Notes: generated by a model from the sequence alone, not told the origin. Positions 1 through 7,144 are shown, numbered from the stretch's first letter. The stretch: 10,711 nucleotides of DNA from Gammaproteobacteria bacterium UBA3532 (GCA_002376965.1 DFOV01000379.1:1-10711), one strand, 5' to 3'. Translations and numbers: made by a program.

Positions 1-923
1 CGGTAGTTCGGTAGCGAACGCGGAATGACAGGCCTAGAGATATCAATATCCAGTGCCTCCGCTTGTTGACAAACGCCAACCAGTTCACGTCCATATTGCT
101 TAAGCTCTGATTTTTTCAGAAGACCTAGCGCAGATAGATTTTCTATCGATTGTGGCTGACGCTGTGAAATGATCGTAATCACATCATCTTTGACGACAAA
201 TGATTTGGGTTTATTTTCTTGTATTGCCTTTTCTTCGCGCCATTTAGCTAACAAATAAAGGTATTTACGCTCTTTTGAATTGAGTTGAAACCACTGCCCT
301 ACTCGTCGATAAGCTTTTTCTGGGTCGGGACGAAATGCGTCAGCACTCTTGAAACGTTCATCACATTCACGGTTAAACATTTCTTTAAGACACTTGCCGT
401 CAAGGTTTTCCAGCATCATAGGATAAGCCTGATATAAATAATGGACGTCATCGGCCGCATATTGGATTTGACGAGAAGTCAGTGGCCGCTTTAACCAGTC
501 GCTTCGGGTTTCTTGCTTGTCTAAAGATACACCTAAAACCTTTTCAACCAGCGCTTTAAAACCTACTCCTTGGTTATTATAAAGTATGGTTGCCAGGATC
601 TGGGTATCGACGATACCACAAAAGGAATCTACTCCAGTGAGCTTGTACAACAACTCCATATCTTCGCTGGCAGAGTGAAAAACCTTTTGAATGCCGTTAT
701 CCTTAAGGATTGGTATTAAACTTTCTATATTGCCTGCCAGAGCAACAAGATCAATGATCGCGCAGAGCTTACCATTGCTTACCTGTAACAGCCCTCCCAT
801 CGGAAAATAGGTGCTACGACGCATAAACTCACTATCTACTGCTATAAACTGCGATTCGGTAATCGAATCGGTAAAACGGGATAGCTCGGTCGCAGTATCA
901 ATATATAGCAGCGGATAACTCAT
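1..923 (-). CDS. rnd: Ribonuclease D, 3' end cut by window edge
   Basis: RNase D is a 3'-5' exoribonuclease that trims tRNA precursors and other small structured RNAs in the cytoplasm. Translating the minus strand from the ATG at 923 gives 307 open codons running off the left edge. The DEDDy exonuclease signature is visible: Exo I as VDSEF with D30 and E32, Exo II as FHSASEDMELL with D88, and Exo III as YAADDVHYL with Y155 and D159. A first HRDC domain follows from about residue 210 (GQWFQLNSKERKYLYLLAKWR region). E. coli RNase D is about 375 residues, so roughly the last 65 residues (second HRDC region) are missing. The start lies 7 bases after the fadD stop and has only a weak GAGAG-like ribosome site inside the fadD end, so translational coupling to fadD is likely. 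The fadD-rnd order is the same as in E. coli. Confidence 0.95.
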   Translation of the reverse strand, partial: MSYPLLYIDTATELSRFTDSITESQFIAVDSEFMRRSTYFPMGGLLQVSNGKLCAIIDLVALAGNIESLIPILKDNGIQKVFHSASEDMELLYKLTGVDSFCGIVDTQILATILYNNQGVGFKALVEKVLGVSLDKQETRSDWLKRPLTSRQIQYAADDVHYLYQAYPMMLENLDGKCLKEMFNRECDERFKSADAFRPDPEKAYRRVGQWFQLNSKERKYLYLLAKWREEKAIQENKPKSFVVKDDVITIISQRQPQSIENLSALGLLKKSELKQYGRELVGVCQQAEALDIDISRPVIPRSLPNY

Positions 924-930
924 CTATTTA

Positions 931-2583
931 CTACTCTCGAAGTGCTCGGCGTAGAATCTTACCTACATTGGTTTTTGGAAGCTCGTCGACGAACTTGACT
1001 ACTTTGGGCACCTTATAACCGGTCAAATGCTCGCGACAAAATTGAATCAACTCTTCAGAAGTTAGCGATTTATCCTTGGCCACCACAACCAGTTTAACGG
1101 CCTCACCACTCTTTTCCGATGGAGTACTGATCGCCGCGCATTCTAATACCTTTTCATGAAGCGCCGCAACATCTTCGACTTCATTAGGATATACGTTGAA
1201 TCCGGATACAATGATCATGTCTTTTTTACGGTCAACAATTTTGAACGTTCCTCCGTCTAGCATGACTGCAATATCACCGGTATGCAACCACCCCTCTTTT
1301 AATGCCTTCTCTGAATCTTCAGGCCGTTGCCAATATCCCGCCATGACCTGTGGGCCACGGCAACAAAGTTCTCCTGCTTCACCTTTCGCTACCTCTTTAC
1401 CTTGTTCATCAACGATACGCATATCAGTTGAAGGCAGGGGCAATCCTATTTCACCTGTATAGCCTGTGATATTTAGAGGGTTACAGCTGATAACCGGTGA
1501 GGCTTCCGTCAGCCCATAGCCCTCAATGAGAACAGTGCCGGTCACCTTATTCCACTTTTCTGCGACGCTACGCTGAACCGCCATTCCGCCCGCTAAAACA
1601 ACTTGTGAACTTGAAAAATCTACGCTTTCAAATCCGGGCGTGTGCAATAAAGCATTAAATAGCGTATTTACCCCAGTTAGAGCATTAAATCGCCACTTTT
1701 TTAGTTCCTTAATAAAAGCCGGAAAATCGCGCGGGTTTGTAATTAGTACATTTTGTCCGCCACGATAAAGAATAGTGAAGAAGTTAACGGTTAAGGCAAA
1801 TATATGGTAGAGGGGCAAAGGGGTTATCATAATATCCCTGTTTTTCGGCACATAGGCGCAAAACCAGGCGTCTATTTGCAGGGTATTGGCCAGTATATTT
1901 TCATGGGTAAGGATAGCTCCTTTTGATACTCCAGTCGTACCACCGGTATACTGCAAAAAAGCGGGATCGTCTTTTATTATATCTGGGCGCTTATAGCGCT
2001 CAGACTTTCCTTTTTTTAACGTCGAATGCCATTTTATTGCTCCAGGTAGAGAGTATTTTGGAACCACCTTTTTAACGTATCGACAAACAGCATTAACTAG
2101 AGCCCCCTTTAGCATATCTAGTTCGTCACCCACGGTCGTTATGATAACGTGCTCGGTATTGACTTCACTGGCGATCTCGATGAATGTGGTGGCAAAATTT
2201 TCCAATATAATAATGGCTCTTGCATCAGAGTCTTTCAGTTGATGCTTGAGTTCTCTTGATGTGTAGAGTGGGTTAACGTTTACAGCAACAAGCCCAGCCC
2301 TGAGTATGCCCAATATCGCAATCGGATATTGAATTAAGTTGGGCATCATTATTGCGACGCGATCGCCCTTTGCCAATCCGAGTTCATGCTGCAAGTAGTC
2401 TGCAAAACAAAGGCTTCGCCGATCCAGCTCACTAAAACTGATACTCTTGCCAAAATTGGTTATCGCGGGATTAGCCGCATATTTAGATAAAGAGTATTCG
2501 AACAGCTCCAAAAGATTAGCATAGGGAATGGCTATTTCAGGCTCAATGTCTGGGTATGCATCCAGCCAGGGACGTGTGGTCAT
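931..2583 (-). CDS. fadD: Long-chain fatty acyl-CoA synthetase (FadD)
   Basis: An AMP-forming ligase that converts long-chain fatty acids to acyl-CoA at the inner face of the membrane, the entry step to beta-oxidation. From ATG 2583 the protein has 550 residues; E. coli FadD has 561. The adenylate-forming motifs are intact: the P-loop YTGGTTGVSKG at Y212, EGYGLTE, LHTGD with D437, the fatty-acyl-CoA synthetase signature DMIIVSGFNVYPNEVE, and the C-terminal catalytic lysine K542 in NVGKILRR. The start at 2583 (MTTRPWLDAYP) is chosen because it matches the FadD N-terminus (WLNRYP in E. coli) and has GGAG 7 bases upstream. An in-frame ATG at 2616 would add 11 residues and also has a GAAGG 7 bases upstream, so it is a real alternative. 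The gene ends with tandem in-frame stops TAG TAA, followed at once by rnd. The hydrolase gene lies 90 bases upstream on the same strand. Confidence 0.96.
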   Translation of the reverse strand: MTTRPWLDAYPDIEPEIAIPYANLLELFEYSLSKYAANPAITNFGKSISFSELDRRSLCFADYLQHELGLAKGDRVAIMMPNLIQYPIAILGILRAGLVAVNVNPLYTSRELKHQLKDSDARAIIILENFATTFIEIASEVNTEHVIITTVGDELDMLKGALVNAVCRYVKKVVPKYSLPGAIKWHSTLKKGKSERYKRPDIIKDDPAFLQYTGGTTGVSKGAILTHENILANTLQIDAWFCAYVPKNRDIMITPLPLYHIFALTVNFFTILYRGGQNVLITNPRDFPAFIKELKKWRFNALTGVNTLFNALLHTPGFESVDFSSSQVVLAGGMAVQRSVAEKWNKVTGTVLIEGYGLTEASPVISCNPLNITGYTGEIGLPLPSTDMRIVDEQGKEVAKGEAGELCCRGPQVMAGYWQRPEDSEKALKEGWLHTGDIAVMLDGGTFKIVDRKKDMIIVSGFNVYPNEVEDVAALHEKVLECAAISTPSEKSGEAVKLVVVAKDKSLTSEELIQFCREHLTGYKVPKVVKFVDELPKTNVGKILRRALRE

Positions 2584-2594
2584 TGTTATTCTCC

Positions 2595-2627
2595 AAGGTA
2601 TTTCAACGAATGGCATCGAAATACCTT
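2595..2627 (-). promoter_or_regulatory. Inverted repeat in fadD leader, next to ribosome site
   Basis: Plus-strand AAGGTATTTC (2595-2604) and GAAATACCTT (2618-2627) form a perfect 10-bp inverted repeat with a 13-base spacer. In the fadD transcript this is a hairpin whose 3' arm ends directly at the GGAG (2594-2591) of the 2583 start. Its 5' arm contains the AAGG that would serve the alternative ATG at 2616, and that ATG lies in the loop. It could be an RNA element or a DNA operator; which of these is not decidable here. Confidence 0.5.
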
Positions 2628-2673
2628 CAACTGTTGGTTTGCCGTTAATCTACCAAAAATTAGCGACGGTAAA

Positions 2674-3525
2674 TTAATTTTTTGTAATAAATTCTTGAAT
2701 CATCGGCCATATACGTTCCGGTGCATCCATATGCACATGATGATAGCCCTCCACCACCTCATGCTGGATATTTTTATAATGTGGTAAGCGGCGGTGCATC
2801 GCATCTCGTACCAACGGAAATGTATCACTTGCTTCTATTAGCAGTGTTGGGCAGACCAGGTGATTAACAATATCATCCGCCTGTTCATCGGTAAGGCGCA
2901 CAGGAGAATATATCCTCAACCGAGGATCGCTCTGCCAGGTGTATGCATCTTGATAGCGCTTCAGATTTCTTTTCATTAGAAGCTCTGCGCTTTGCTTTGT
3001 CATTTCACCGGCATTGATTCGAGCTGTGATGGCTTGAGCAAGGCTTATTTTTCGCGGTACGCCTGGCTGATTTTGAAAACTCTTCAAACGCATACTCAAG
3101 CTCGCTTCAAGGTTCTTGACGGTCTTGGAGGGCGAAGCGACAATCGGGCCCGGTGTATCGATTAAAATAAGTTTGCTAACCAGCTTGGGATAGGCAGCCG
3201 CTACTGCCTGAGCAATACTGCCTCCTAACGAATGCCCCATCAAAATCACAGGACCTTTGTCGAGTTTTATCAATAGCTCTAACGTATCATGTACATAGTC
3301 GACCAAGTGGTAAAATGTTCCCGCAGGCCTGTGCTCCGACTCGCCGTGACCGGCAAAATCGACCGCTAAGAGATCAATGCCGTCACTTATTTGTGCCAAT
3401 GGTAAAAAGCTATTTGAATTGTCCATCCAGCCATGAAGCGCTACGATGACAACATCGCCGCTGGTCCAGCGTTGGCAAGCTAACGAGATATAGGGTAGTG
3501 ATATTGTAACTGGCTGAATTGTCAT
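2674..3525 (-). CDS. Alpha/beta-fold hydrolase
   Basis: A cytoplasmic serine hydrolase of the alpha/beta fold; substrate unknown. With the ATG at 3525 it has 283 residues, normal for the family. Visible elements are the HGWMDN oxyanion-hole strand near the N-terminus, AVDFAGHGESEHRP, the nucleophile elbow GHSLGG with S99, and a C-terminal HHVHMDAPE holding the likely catalytic histidine H265. The acid is probably the Asp in IEASDTFPL. The start is uncertain: an ATG at 3558 and a TTG at 3561 lie upstream in frame. I prefer 3525 because related hydrolases begin close to the IxLPxISLA strand and because a TATAAT at 3574-3569 would start transcription near 3562, leaving no leader for 3558. No ribosome site is strong. 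It sits 90 bases upstream of fadD on the same strand, so an ester- or thioester-hydrolysing role in lipid metabolism is plausible but inferred. Confidence 0.85.
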   Translation of the reverse strand: MTIQPVTISLPYISLACQRWTSGDVVIVALHGWMDNSNSFLPLAQISDGIDLLAVDFAGHGESEHRPAGTFYHLVDYVHDTLELLIKLDKGPVILMGHSLGGSIAQAVAAAYPKLVSKLILIDTPGPIVASPSKTVKNLEASLSMRLKSFQNQPGVPRKISLAQAITARINAGEMTKQSAELLMKRNLKRYQDAYTWQSDPRLRIYSPVRLTDEQADDIVNHLVCPTLLIEASDTFPLVRDAMHRRLPHYKNIQHEVVEGYHHVHMDAPERIWPMIQEFITKN

Positions 3526-3568
3526 CAGTATTAATTGCAGGGCTATCCAGCCACTCATCAATCGGGAA

Positions 3569-3574
3569 ATTATA
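3569..3574 (-). promoter_or_regulatory. Possible -10 element for the hydrolase gene
   Basis: A perfect TATAAT on the minus strand overlaps the start codon of the divergent aminopeptidase gene. Transcription would begin near 3562 and give about a 37-base leader to the ATG at 3525. I see no good -35 hexamer at 16-18 bases, so this is tentative. Confidence 0.3.
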
Positions 3575-4674
3575 TGGTTAAAACTAAGTTTAGGTTATTC
3601 ATAGTCATTTTGCTAATGGTTCCAATCATTGCCTGTTCGCTGATAGGGTGCGAAACCTTGAAATACTACGGTCACGTATCTAAAGGACATTTATCTCTTA
3701 TCAATGCACGTGAGCCGATCGATAATTTCATAGACAGTGAAGAAACCGATGAGAAAGTAAAACAAAAACTTCGATTGGTAAAAGAAGCGCGTCATTTAGC
3801 CAGCGACATTATGGGACTACCTAAAAACGATAGTTACCTTTCATATGTAGAGCTTGAACGTGATCACGTCATTTGGAATGTATTTGCTGCACCCGAATTT
3901 GACTTGTCCCCATATACTCGATGCTTTCCTTTTGTCGGTTGCTTGAGCTATCAGGGCTACTTCAGCAAAACACTCGCAGAGAACAAGGCTGCGAAGTTAT
4001 CAGGTAAAGGTTACGACACTTATGTTGGTGGAGTGACCGCTTATTCAACACTTGGCTGGTTTGATGATCCAATGCTAAGTACGATGATCAGACGCAATGA
4101 TTTAAGCTTGGTTGGCTTAATATTCCACGAACTAGCACACCAGCATCTATACATCCAGGATGACACGGCATTTAACGAGAGTTTTGCAACAGCTGTTGAG
4201 CTGGAAGGCATCCGTATCTGGCTTGAAAAAACAGGAGCACATCAAGAAGACTACCAGAACTACCAGGTTCGTCGGCAGCGCCACCGCCAATTTATTCGCT
4301 TGTTACTCGATAAGCGTGAACAACTTGAAACGATTTATGCGTCGAATATCGACGAAGCTGCGATGCGCCAACAGAAAGATCAAGCTCTCCAGTCATTGCA
4401 CCAAGAGTTTTATGCTCTCCGGGATGCAAAATGGAATGGGTACAGTGGCTATGATCGCTGGTTTGATAAGCCCATCAACAATGCGCGCTTGATTCCCGTT
4501 TCTCTCTATCATGACTGGGTCCCTGCTTTCCAAATTCTCCTTAAAAAACACAACTATCACTATGAGGCGTTCTATACTGAAGTAAGGGAACTAGGAAAAA
4601 AGCCGAAGGAAGAGCGTATCAATATTCTTAAAGCACTTTTGACTAGCCAGGTAAGCGAGGTCGAAAGCCGCTAG
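3574..4674 (+). CDS. Lipoprotein zinc aminopeptidase, PF10023 type
   Basis: A predicted metallo-aminopeptidase of the DUF2265/PF10023 family, probably lipid-anchored and facing the periplasm. From ATG 3574 the product is 366 residues. The N-terminus is basic (VKTKFR), then a hydrophobic stretch, then a lipobox LIGC with acceptor Cys26. The next residue is Glu, not the inner-membrane-retaining Asp, so outer-membrane sorting is expected. Family blocks are clear: VWNVFAAPEFDLSP, CFPFVGCLSYQGYFS, YVGGVTAYSTLGWFDDP, the zinc motif HELAHQ (H185, E186, H189), and FNESFATAVELEG whose E202 is the likely third zinc ligand. The C-terminal third is charged and helical. The start at 3574 is preferred over TTG 3535 because it gives a proper signal peptide and has GGGA 7 bases upstream. 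It is divergent from the hydrolase with starts only 48 bases apart, so its promoter must lie within the hydrolase 5' coding region. The patatin gene follows after 13 bases. Peptide substrate is unknown. Confidence 0.88.
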   Translation: MVKTKFRLFIVILLMVPIIACSLIGCETLKYYGHVSKGHLSLINAREPIDNFIDSEETDEKVKQKLRLVKEARHLASDIMGLPKNDSYLSYVELERDHVIWNVFAAPEFDLSPYTRCFPFVGCLSYQGYFSKTLAENKAAKLSGKGYDTYVGGVTAYSTLGWFDDPMLSTMIRRNDLSLVGLIFHELAHQHLYIQDDTAFNESFATAVELEGIRIWLEKTGAHQEDYQNYQVRRQRHRQFIRLLLDKREQLETIYASNIDEAAMRQQKDQALQSLHQEFYALRDAKWNGYSGYDRWFDKPINNARLIPVSLYHDWVPAFQILLKKHNYHYEAFYTEVRELGKKPKEERINILKALLTSQVSEVESR

Positions 4675-4687
4675 ATCAGGAGAACAC

Positions 4688-5839
4688 ATGGGGTCAGGCA
4701 ACGAAGATAAAGTGGGACTTATTCTTACCGGTGGAGGGGCCAGAGCAGCTTATCAAGTCGGGGTTCTCAAAGGTGTCGCCCATGTTTTGCCTCGTCATCT
4801 GACCCAGTTCTTCCCTATCATCGTAGGCACTTCTGCTGGCGCAATCAATGCAGCGGTGCTTGCTTCATATTCAAACCGCATGCGCATCGGGCTGCGCCGT
4901 TTGGAAACCGTGTGGAAAAATTTTCACACTCATAATGTTTATCGCAGTGACTTTCGTGGCGTATTTACCCATGTTATGCGCTGGAGCAATACAATGATGC
5001 AAAGCGGTGAAAACCGCTATCCAATTGCAATGTTGGATAATCGGCCTTTGAAAAAGCTGCTATCCAAGCTTATTCCATTGGGCCAGATAGAAGAAAATAT
5101 ATCCCAAGGACACCTATATGCGTTGTGTATTGCCGCCTCTTGCTATTCAACCGGAGAATCGATCAACTTTTTCCAGGGAGCTCAAGAAATAGTGCCTTGG
5201 CAACGTGTGAGAAGACGCGGGGTTAGAACGACCATCAAGCTTAATCATTTGATGGCAAGTTCAGCCATGCCGCTACTATTTCCCAGCGTTAGAATACAAC
5301 GGCTATATTATGGTGACGGTTCATTGCGGCAACTGGCCCCGATAAGCCCTGCAATTCACCTGGGAGCTAAACGCATCTTTATCATCGGTTTGAATTCCAG
5401 GGATGAGCCACCGCAGGATATGGAGTCTACCCTATCTCCACCCACAATCGCAGAGATATCAGGCCACATGCTTGATAGTGCTTTTGGGGATGCATTAGAG
5501 ACCGATCTTGAACGACTCATGCGAATTAACAGCACATTAAGTACCATTGAGCGTGATATCGAATTAGACCAAGGTCGAACTCAACTAAAAAGACTTAAAG
5601 TATTAACCATATCCCCTTCGCGTGACCTAGGCGCAATTGCAGCCAAGCACCGTTTTGCTCTTTCACCCACCCTGCGGTTCTTCTTCAACTTACTAGGTGC
5701 GATGAATACTCGAAGCTCCAGTATATTGAGCTATTTATTGTTTGAACCAGGTTATACTAGAGAGCTAATCAGGCTAGGATATCGCGACGCACTAGCGCAG
5801 GCTCAAGAAATTCGAGAGTTTTACAATATCCCAAGTTAA
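4688..5839 (+). CDS. Patatin-like phospholipase
   Basis: A patatin-family (PNPLA) lipid acyl hydrolase that releases fatty acids from phospholipids or other acyl esters using a Ser-Asp dyad. The 383-residue product has the oxyanion-hole glycine motif TGGGARAAYQVGVL at residues 14-27, the nucleophile motif GTSAG with S49, and the catalytic Asp210 in YGDGS (DGS in place of the commoner DGG). MASSAMPLLFPSV just before the Asp is also typical of the family. No signal peptide or beta-barrel domain is seen, so it is a cytoplasmic or membrane-peripheral type rather than a PlpD-type secreted one. The roughly 170 residues after the dyad are charged and not recognised. AGGAG lies 5 bases before the ATG, and the aminopeptidase stop is only 13 bases upstream, so the two form an operon. 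No clear terminator is visible after it. A link to the divergent fadD cluster through released fatty acids is inference. Confidence 0.93.
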   Translation: MGSGNEDKVGLILTGGGARAAYQVGVLKGVAHVLPRHLTQFFPIIVGTSAGAINAAVLASYSNRMRIGLRRLETVWKNFHTHNVYRSDFRGVFTHVMRWSNTMMQSGENRYPIAMLDNRPLKKLLSKLIPLGQIEENISQGHLYALCIAASCYSTGESINFFQGAQEIVPWQRVRRRGVRTTIKLNHLMASSAMPLLFPSVRIQRLYYGDGSLRQLAPISPAIHLGAKRIFIIGLNSRDEPPQDMESTLSPPTIAEISGHMLDSAFGDALETDLERLMRINSTLSTIERDIELDQGRTQLKRLKVLTISPSRDLGAIAAKHRFALSPTLRFFFNLLGAMNTRSSSILSYLLFEPGYTRELIRLGYRDALAQAQEIREFYNIPS

Positions 5840-6014
5840 CTGAGCTTTCTCATTCTTTTTAGCTGAAAACCATCTTGAAGAACGCCAACTATGTGAACAA
5901 AAATATGTATATTTAGTGAACTAAATTACAGCTTTTAACACTAAGGTGATATAGCATGTACCTATAGTCGAGTTTAACTTGCTCGGCGCTAAGACACTCG
6001 GTTTGGAGCAGAAC
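5840..6014 (+). other. Flagellin upstream region, 175 bases
   Basis: This AT-rich gap between the patatin stop and the flagellin start codes for nothing I can support. It contains a 16-bp inverted repeat (5911-5926) and a second related core upstream. No convincing sigma28 or sigma54 promoter was found. The best sigma28-like -10 is GGCGCTAA at 5985-5992 (6 of 8 to GCCGATAA), but its -35 partner TATAGTCG at 5963 is 3 bases too far away. No terminator hairpin with a T run is visible for the patatin unit. Confidence 0.5.
5911..5926. promoter_or_regulatory. 16-bp inverted repeat upstream of flagellin
   Basis: ATTTAGT-GA-ACTAAAT is a perfect palindrome of two 7-bp arms around GA, about 90 bases before the flagellin ATG. 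A second GTGAAC core occurs 24 bases upstream (5893-5898, in TGTGAACA, itself TGT-GA-ACA). Paired related sites of this size suggest operators for a dimeric regulator. AT-rich chance symmetry is possible. Confidence 0.35.
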
Positions 6015-6818
6015 ATGCAGATTAATTCAAATTTCTCAGCTAACACTCAAAATACTAACCAGCTACAGCAAAGTTTGGAACGTATTGCCAGTGGGAAGCG
6101 CATCAATAATGCCAGCGATGATGCAGCAGGAAATGCGATTGCAACTCGCTTTAACACCGCTGCCCAGCAAGACACTGTAGCCATTCGGAATGCATCAGAT
6201 GGTGTATCCTTCTCACAGACTGCCGATGCGTTGCTCGGCCAACAAACAGAAAGTATTCAGCGATTACGCGAGTTAGCTCTCCAATCATCAAACCCCACCC
6301 TCTCAGATCGTGATCGCAGTTCTTTGCAAGCCGAGTTTGGCCAGCTTCAGCAGGAAATTCGAGACGTGAATGAGCGAGCCAATTACAACGGCAATAGTAT
6401 TCTAAACGAAGACAATACCCTTGAATTTCAAATCGGCAGCCAGTCCGGTGATGCCATATCTATCGAATCGGTAAATTTGAATCAACAGCTAGAAGATGGC
6501 GGCTTCTTTGATCTGGACTTGTCGTCCCAACAAGGCGCTCAAGAAGCGCTAGGCGTATTGGATTCATCCCTTGAAAACATAAACCAGGTTCGAAGTGACT
6601 TCGGTGCTAATGCCAATCGTTTCGAGTCAGCCATATCCAGCTTGGAGCAATCACGTGTTAATAATGAAGAATCGCGCAGCCGAGTCGAAGATGCAGATAT
6701 CGCATCCGAAATATCCGATTTCATTCGAGCCCAGGTTCAAGATCAAGCTGATATAGCATTACAACGGCAGGCCAATTCATCCAGAGGAGCGGTTTTACAA
6801 CTGTTACAAGGTATATAA
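6015..6818 (+). CDS. Compact flagellin, isolated gene
   Basis: A flagellin, the subunit of the flagellar filament exported by the flagellar type III system. The product is 267 residues, short for flagellin, and consists almost only of the conserved terminal domains. The N-terminal D0/D1 part shows SLERIASGKRINNASDDAAG at residues 20-39, IRNASDGVSFSQTADALL at 57-74 and QRLRELALQ at 83-90, which is the region recognised by TLR5 in beta/gammaproteobacterial flagellins. The C-terminal D1/D0 part shows VRSDFGANANRFESAISSL, SRVEDADIASEISDF and ends AVLQLLQGI. Only a short middle (about residues 125-180) replaces D2/D3. It is very rich in Gln, Asn, Ser and acidic residues and has a single Lys (K28) and no Cys, Trp or His. 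GGAG (6005-6008) lies 6 bases before ATG 6015, which rules out the upstream TTG at 5979. No chaperone, cap or other flagellar gene is next to it, so it is likely an accessory flagellin rather than the main locus. Confidence 0.92.
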   Translation: MQINSNFSANTQNTNQLQQSLERIASGKRINNASDDAAGNAIATRFNTAAQQDTVAIRNASDGVSFSQTADALLGQQTESIQRLRELALQSSNPTLSDRDRSSLQAEFGQLQQEIRDVNERANYNGNSILNEDNTLEFQIGSQSGDAISIESVNLNQQLEDGGFFDLDLSSQQGAQEALGVLDSSLENINQVRSDFGANANRFESAISSLEQSRVNNEESRSRVEDADIASEISDFIRAQVQDQADIALQRQANSSRGAVLQLLQGI

Positions 6819-6851
6819 ACCCCACTAACATCAAGAAATACCACGAAACCT

Positions 6852-6880
6852 TTGCCAATTGGCGACTTTTCGTTCATAAT
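6852..6880 (+). promoter_or_regulatory. Sigma70-type promoter of infA
   Basis: TTGCCA (6852-6857, 5 of 6 to consensus) and CATAAT (6875-6880, 5 of 6) are separated by exactly 17 bases. Transcription would start near 6887, giving a leader of about 37 bases. The stretch after the -10 (TCCGCGCA) is GC-rich in an AT-rich surrounding, a discriminator type associated with ppGpp/DksA-repressed translation genes. A perfect palindrome GCCAATTGGC (6854-6863) overlaps the -35. Confidence 0.6.
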
Positions 6881-6923
6881 TCCGCGCAATTTTAGTTTAT
6901 TAATTATTTTGTAGTGGAGAATT

Positions 6924-7142
6924 ATGGCCAAAGAAGATTGTATTGAAATGGAAGGTACGGTGTTAGACACCCTTCCCAACACGATGTTTCGAGTTGAGTT
7001 GGATAACGGTCACGTGGTGACCGCGCATATCTCAGGAAAAATGCGTAAGAACTATATCCGTATTCTTACAGGTGATCGGGTAACTGTTCAGCTCACGCCA
7101 TATGACTTATCGAAGGGAAGAATTACTTTCCGAGCACGATAA
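6924..7142 (+). CDS. infA: Translation initiation factor IF-1
   Basis: IF-1 binds the A site of the 30S subunit during initiation and works with IF-2 and IF-3. The 72-residue protein is full length and is one S1/OB-fold domain. It is nearly identical to E. coli IF-1: MAKED at the start, [16 protein letters not shown], the invariant [17 protein letters not shown] block, and the [11 protein letters not shown] end. GGAG lies 4 bases before the ATG. It has its own promoter and terminator, so it is a monocistronic unit. In E. coli and pseudomonads infA lies near clpA and aat; here it is between a flagellin gene and pyrD. Cys6 and Glu10 differ from E. coli (Asn, Gln) but no key residue is lost. Confidence 0.98.
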   Translation: MAKEDCIEMEGTVLDTLPNTMFRVELDNGHVVTAHISGKMRKNYIRILTGDRVTVQLTPYDLSKGRITFRAR

Positions 7143-7144
7143 CA

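Noticed and set aside
2626..2643. PsrA-like site (CAAAC-N4-AGTTG on the minus strand) upstream of fadD
   Set aside because: The two half-sites agree at only about 3 of 5 positions, too weak to claim an operator.
3535..3573. TTG start extending the aminopeptidase by 13 residues
   Set aside because: It would put polar residues before the signal peptide; ATG 3574 gives a proper lipoprotein signal and has a GGGA site.
4160..4492. 110-codon open frame overlapping the aminopeptidase gene
   Set aside because: Same strand, different frame, inside the HELAHQ/FNESFATAVE region of a well-supported gene; no sign of independent translation.
5967..5983. Possible sigma54 promoter upstream of flagellin (TTGCT at 5979-5983)
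   Set aside because: The required GG at the -24 position is missing and the rest of the -24 box matches at only two positions.
5963..5992. Possible sigma28 promoter (TATAGTCG with GGCGCTAA)
   Set aside because: The -10 matches 6 of 8 but the -35 matches only 5 of 8 and the spacing is 14 rather than about 11; kept only as a note.
6743..6982. 79-codon minus-strand frame across the flagellin end and infA start
   Set aside because: It runs antisense through the flagellin C-terminus, the infA promoter and the infA start; no ribosome site or family features.
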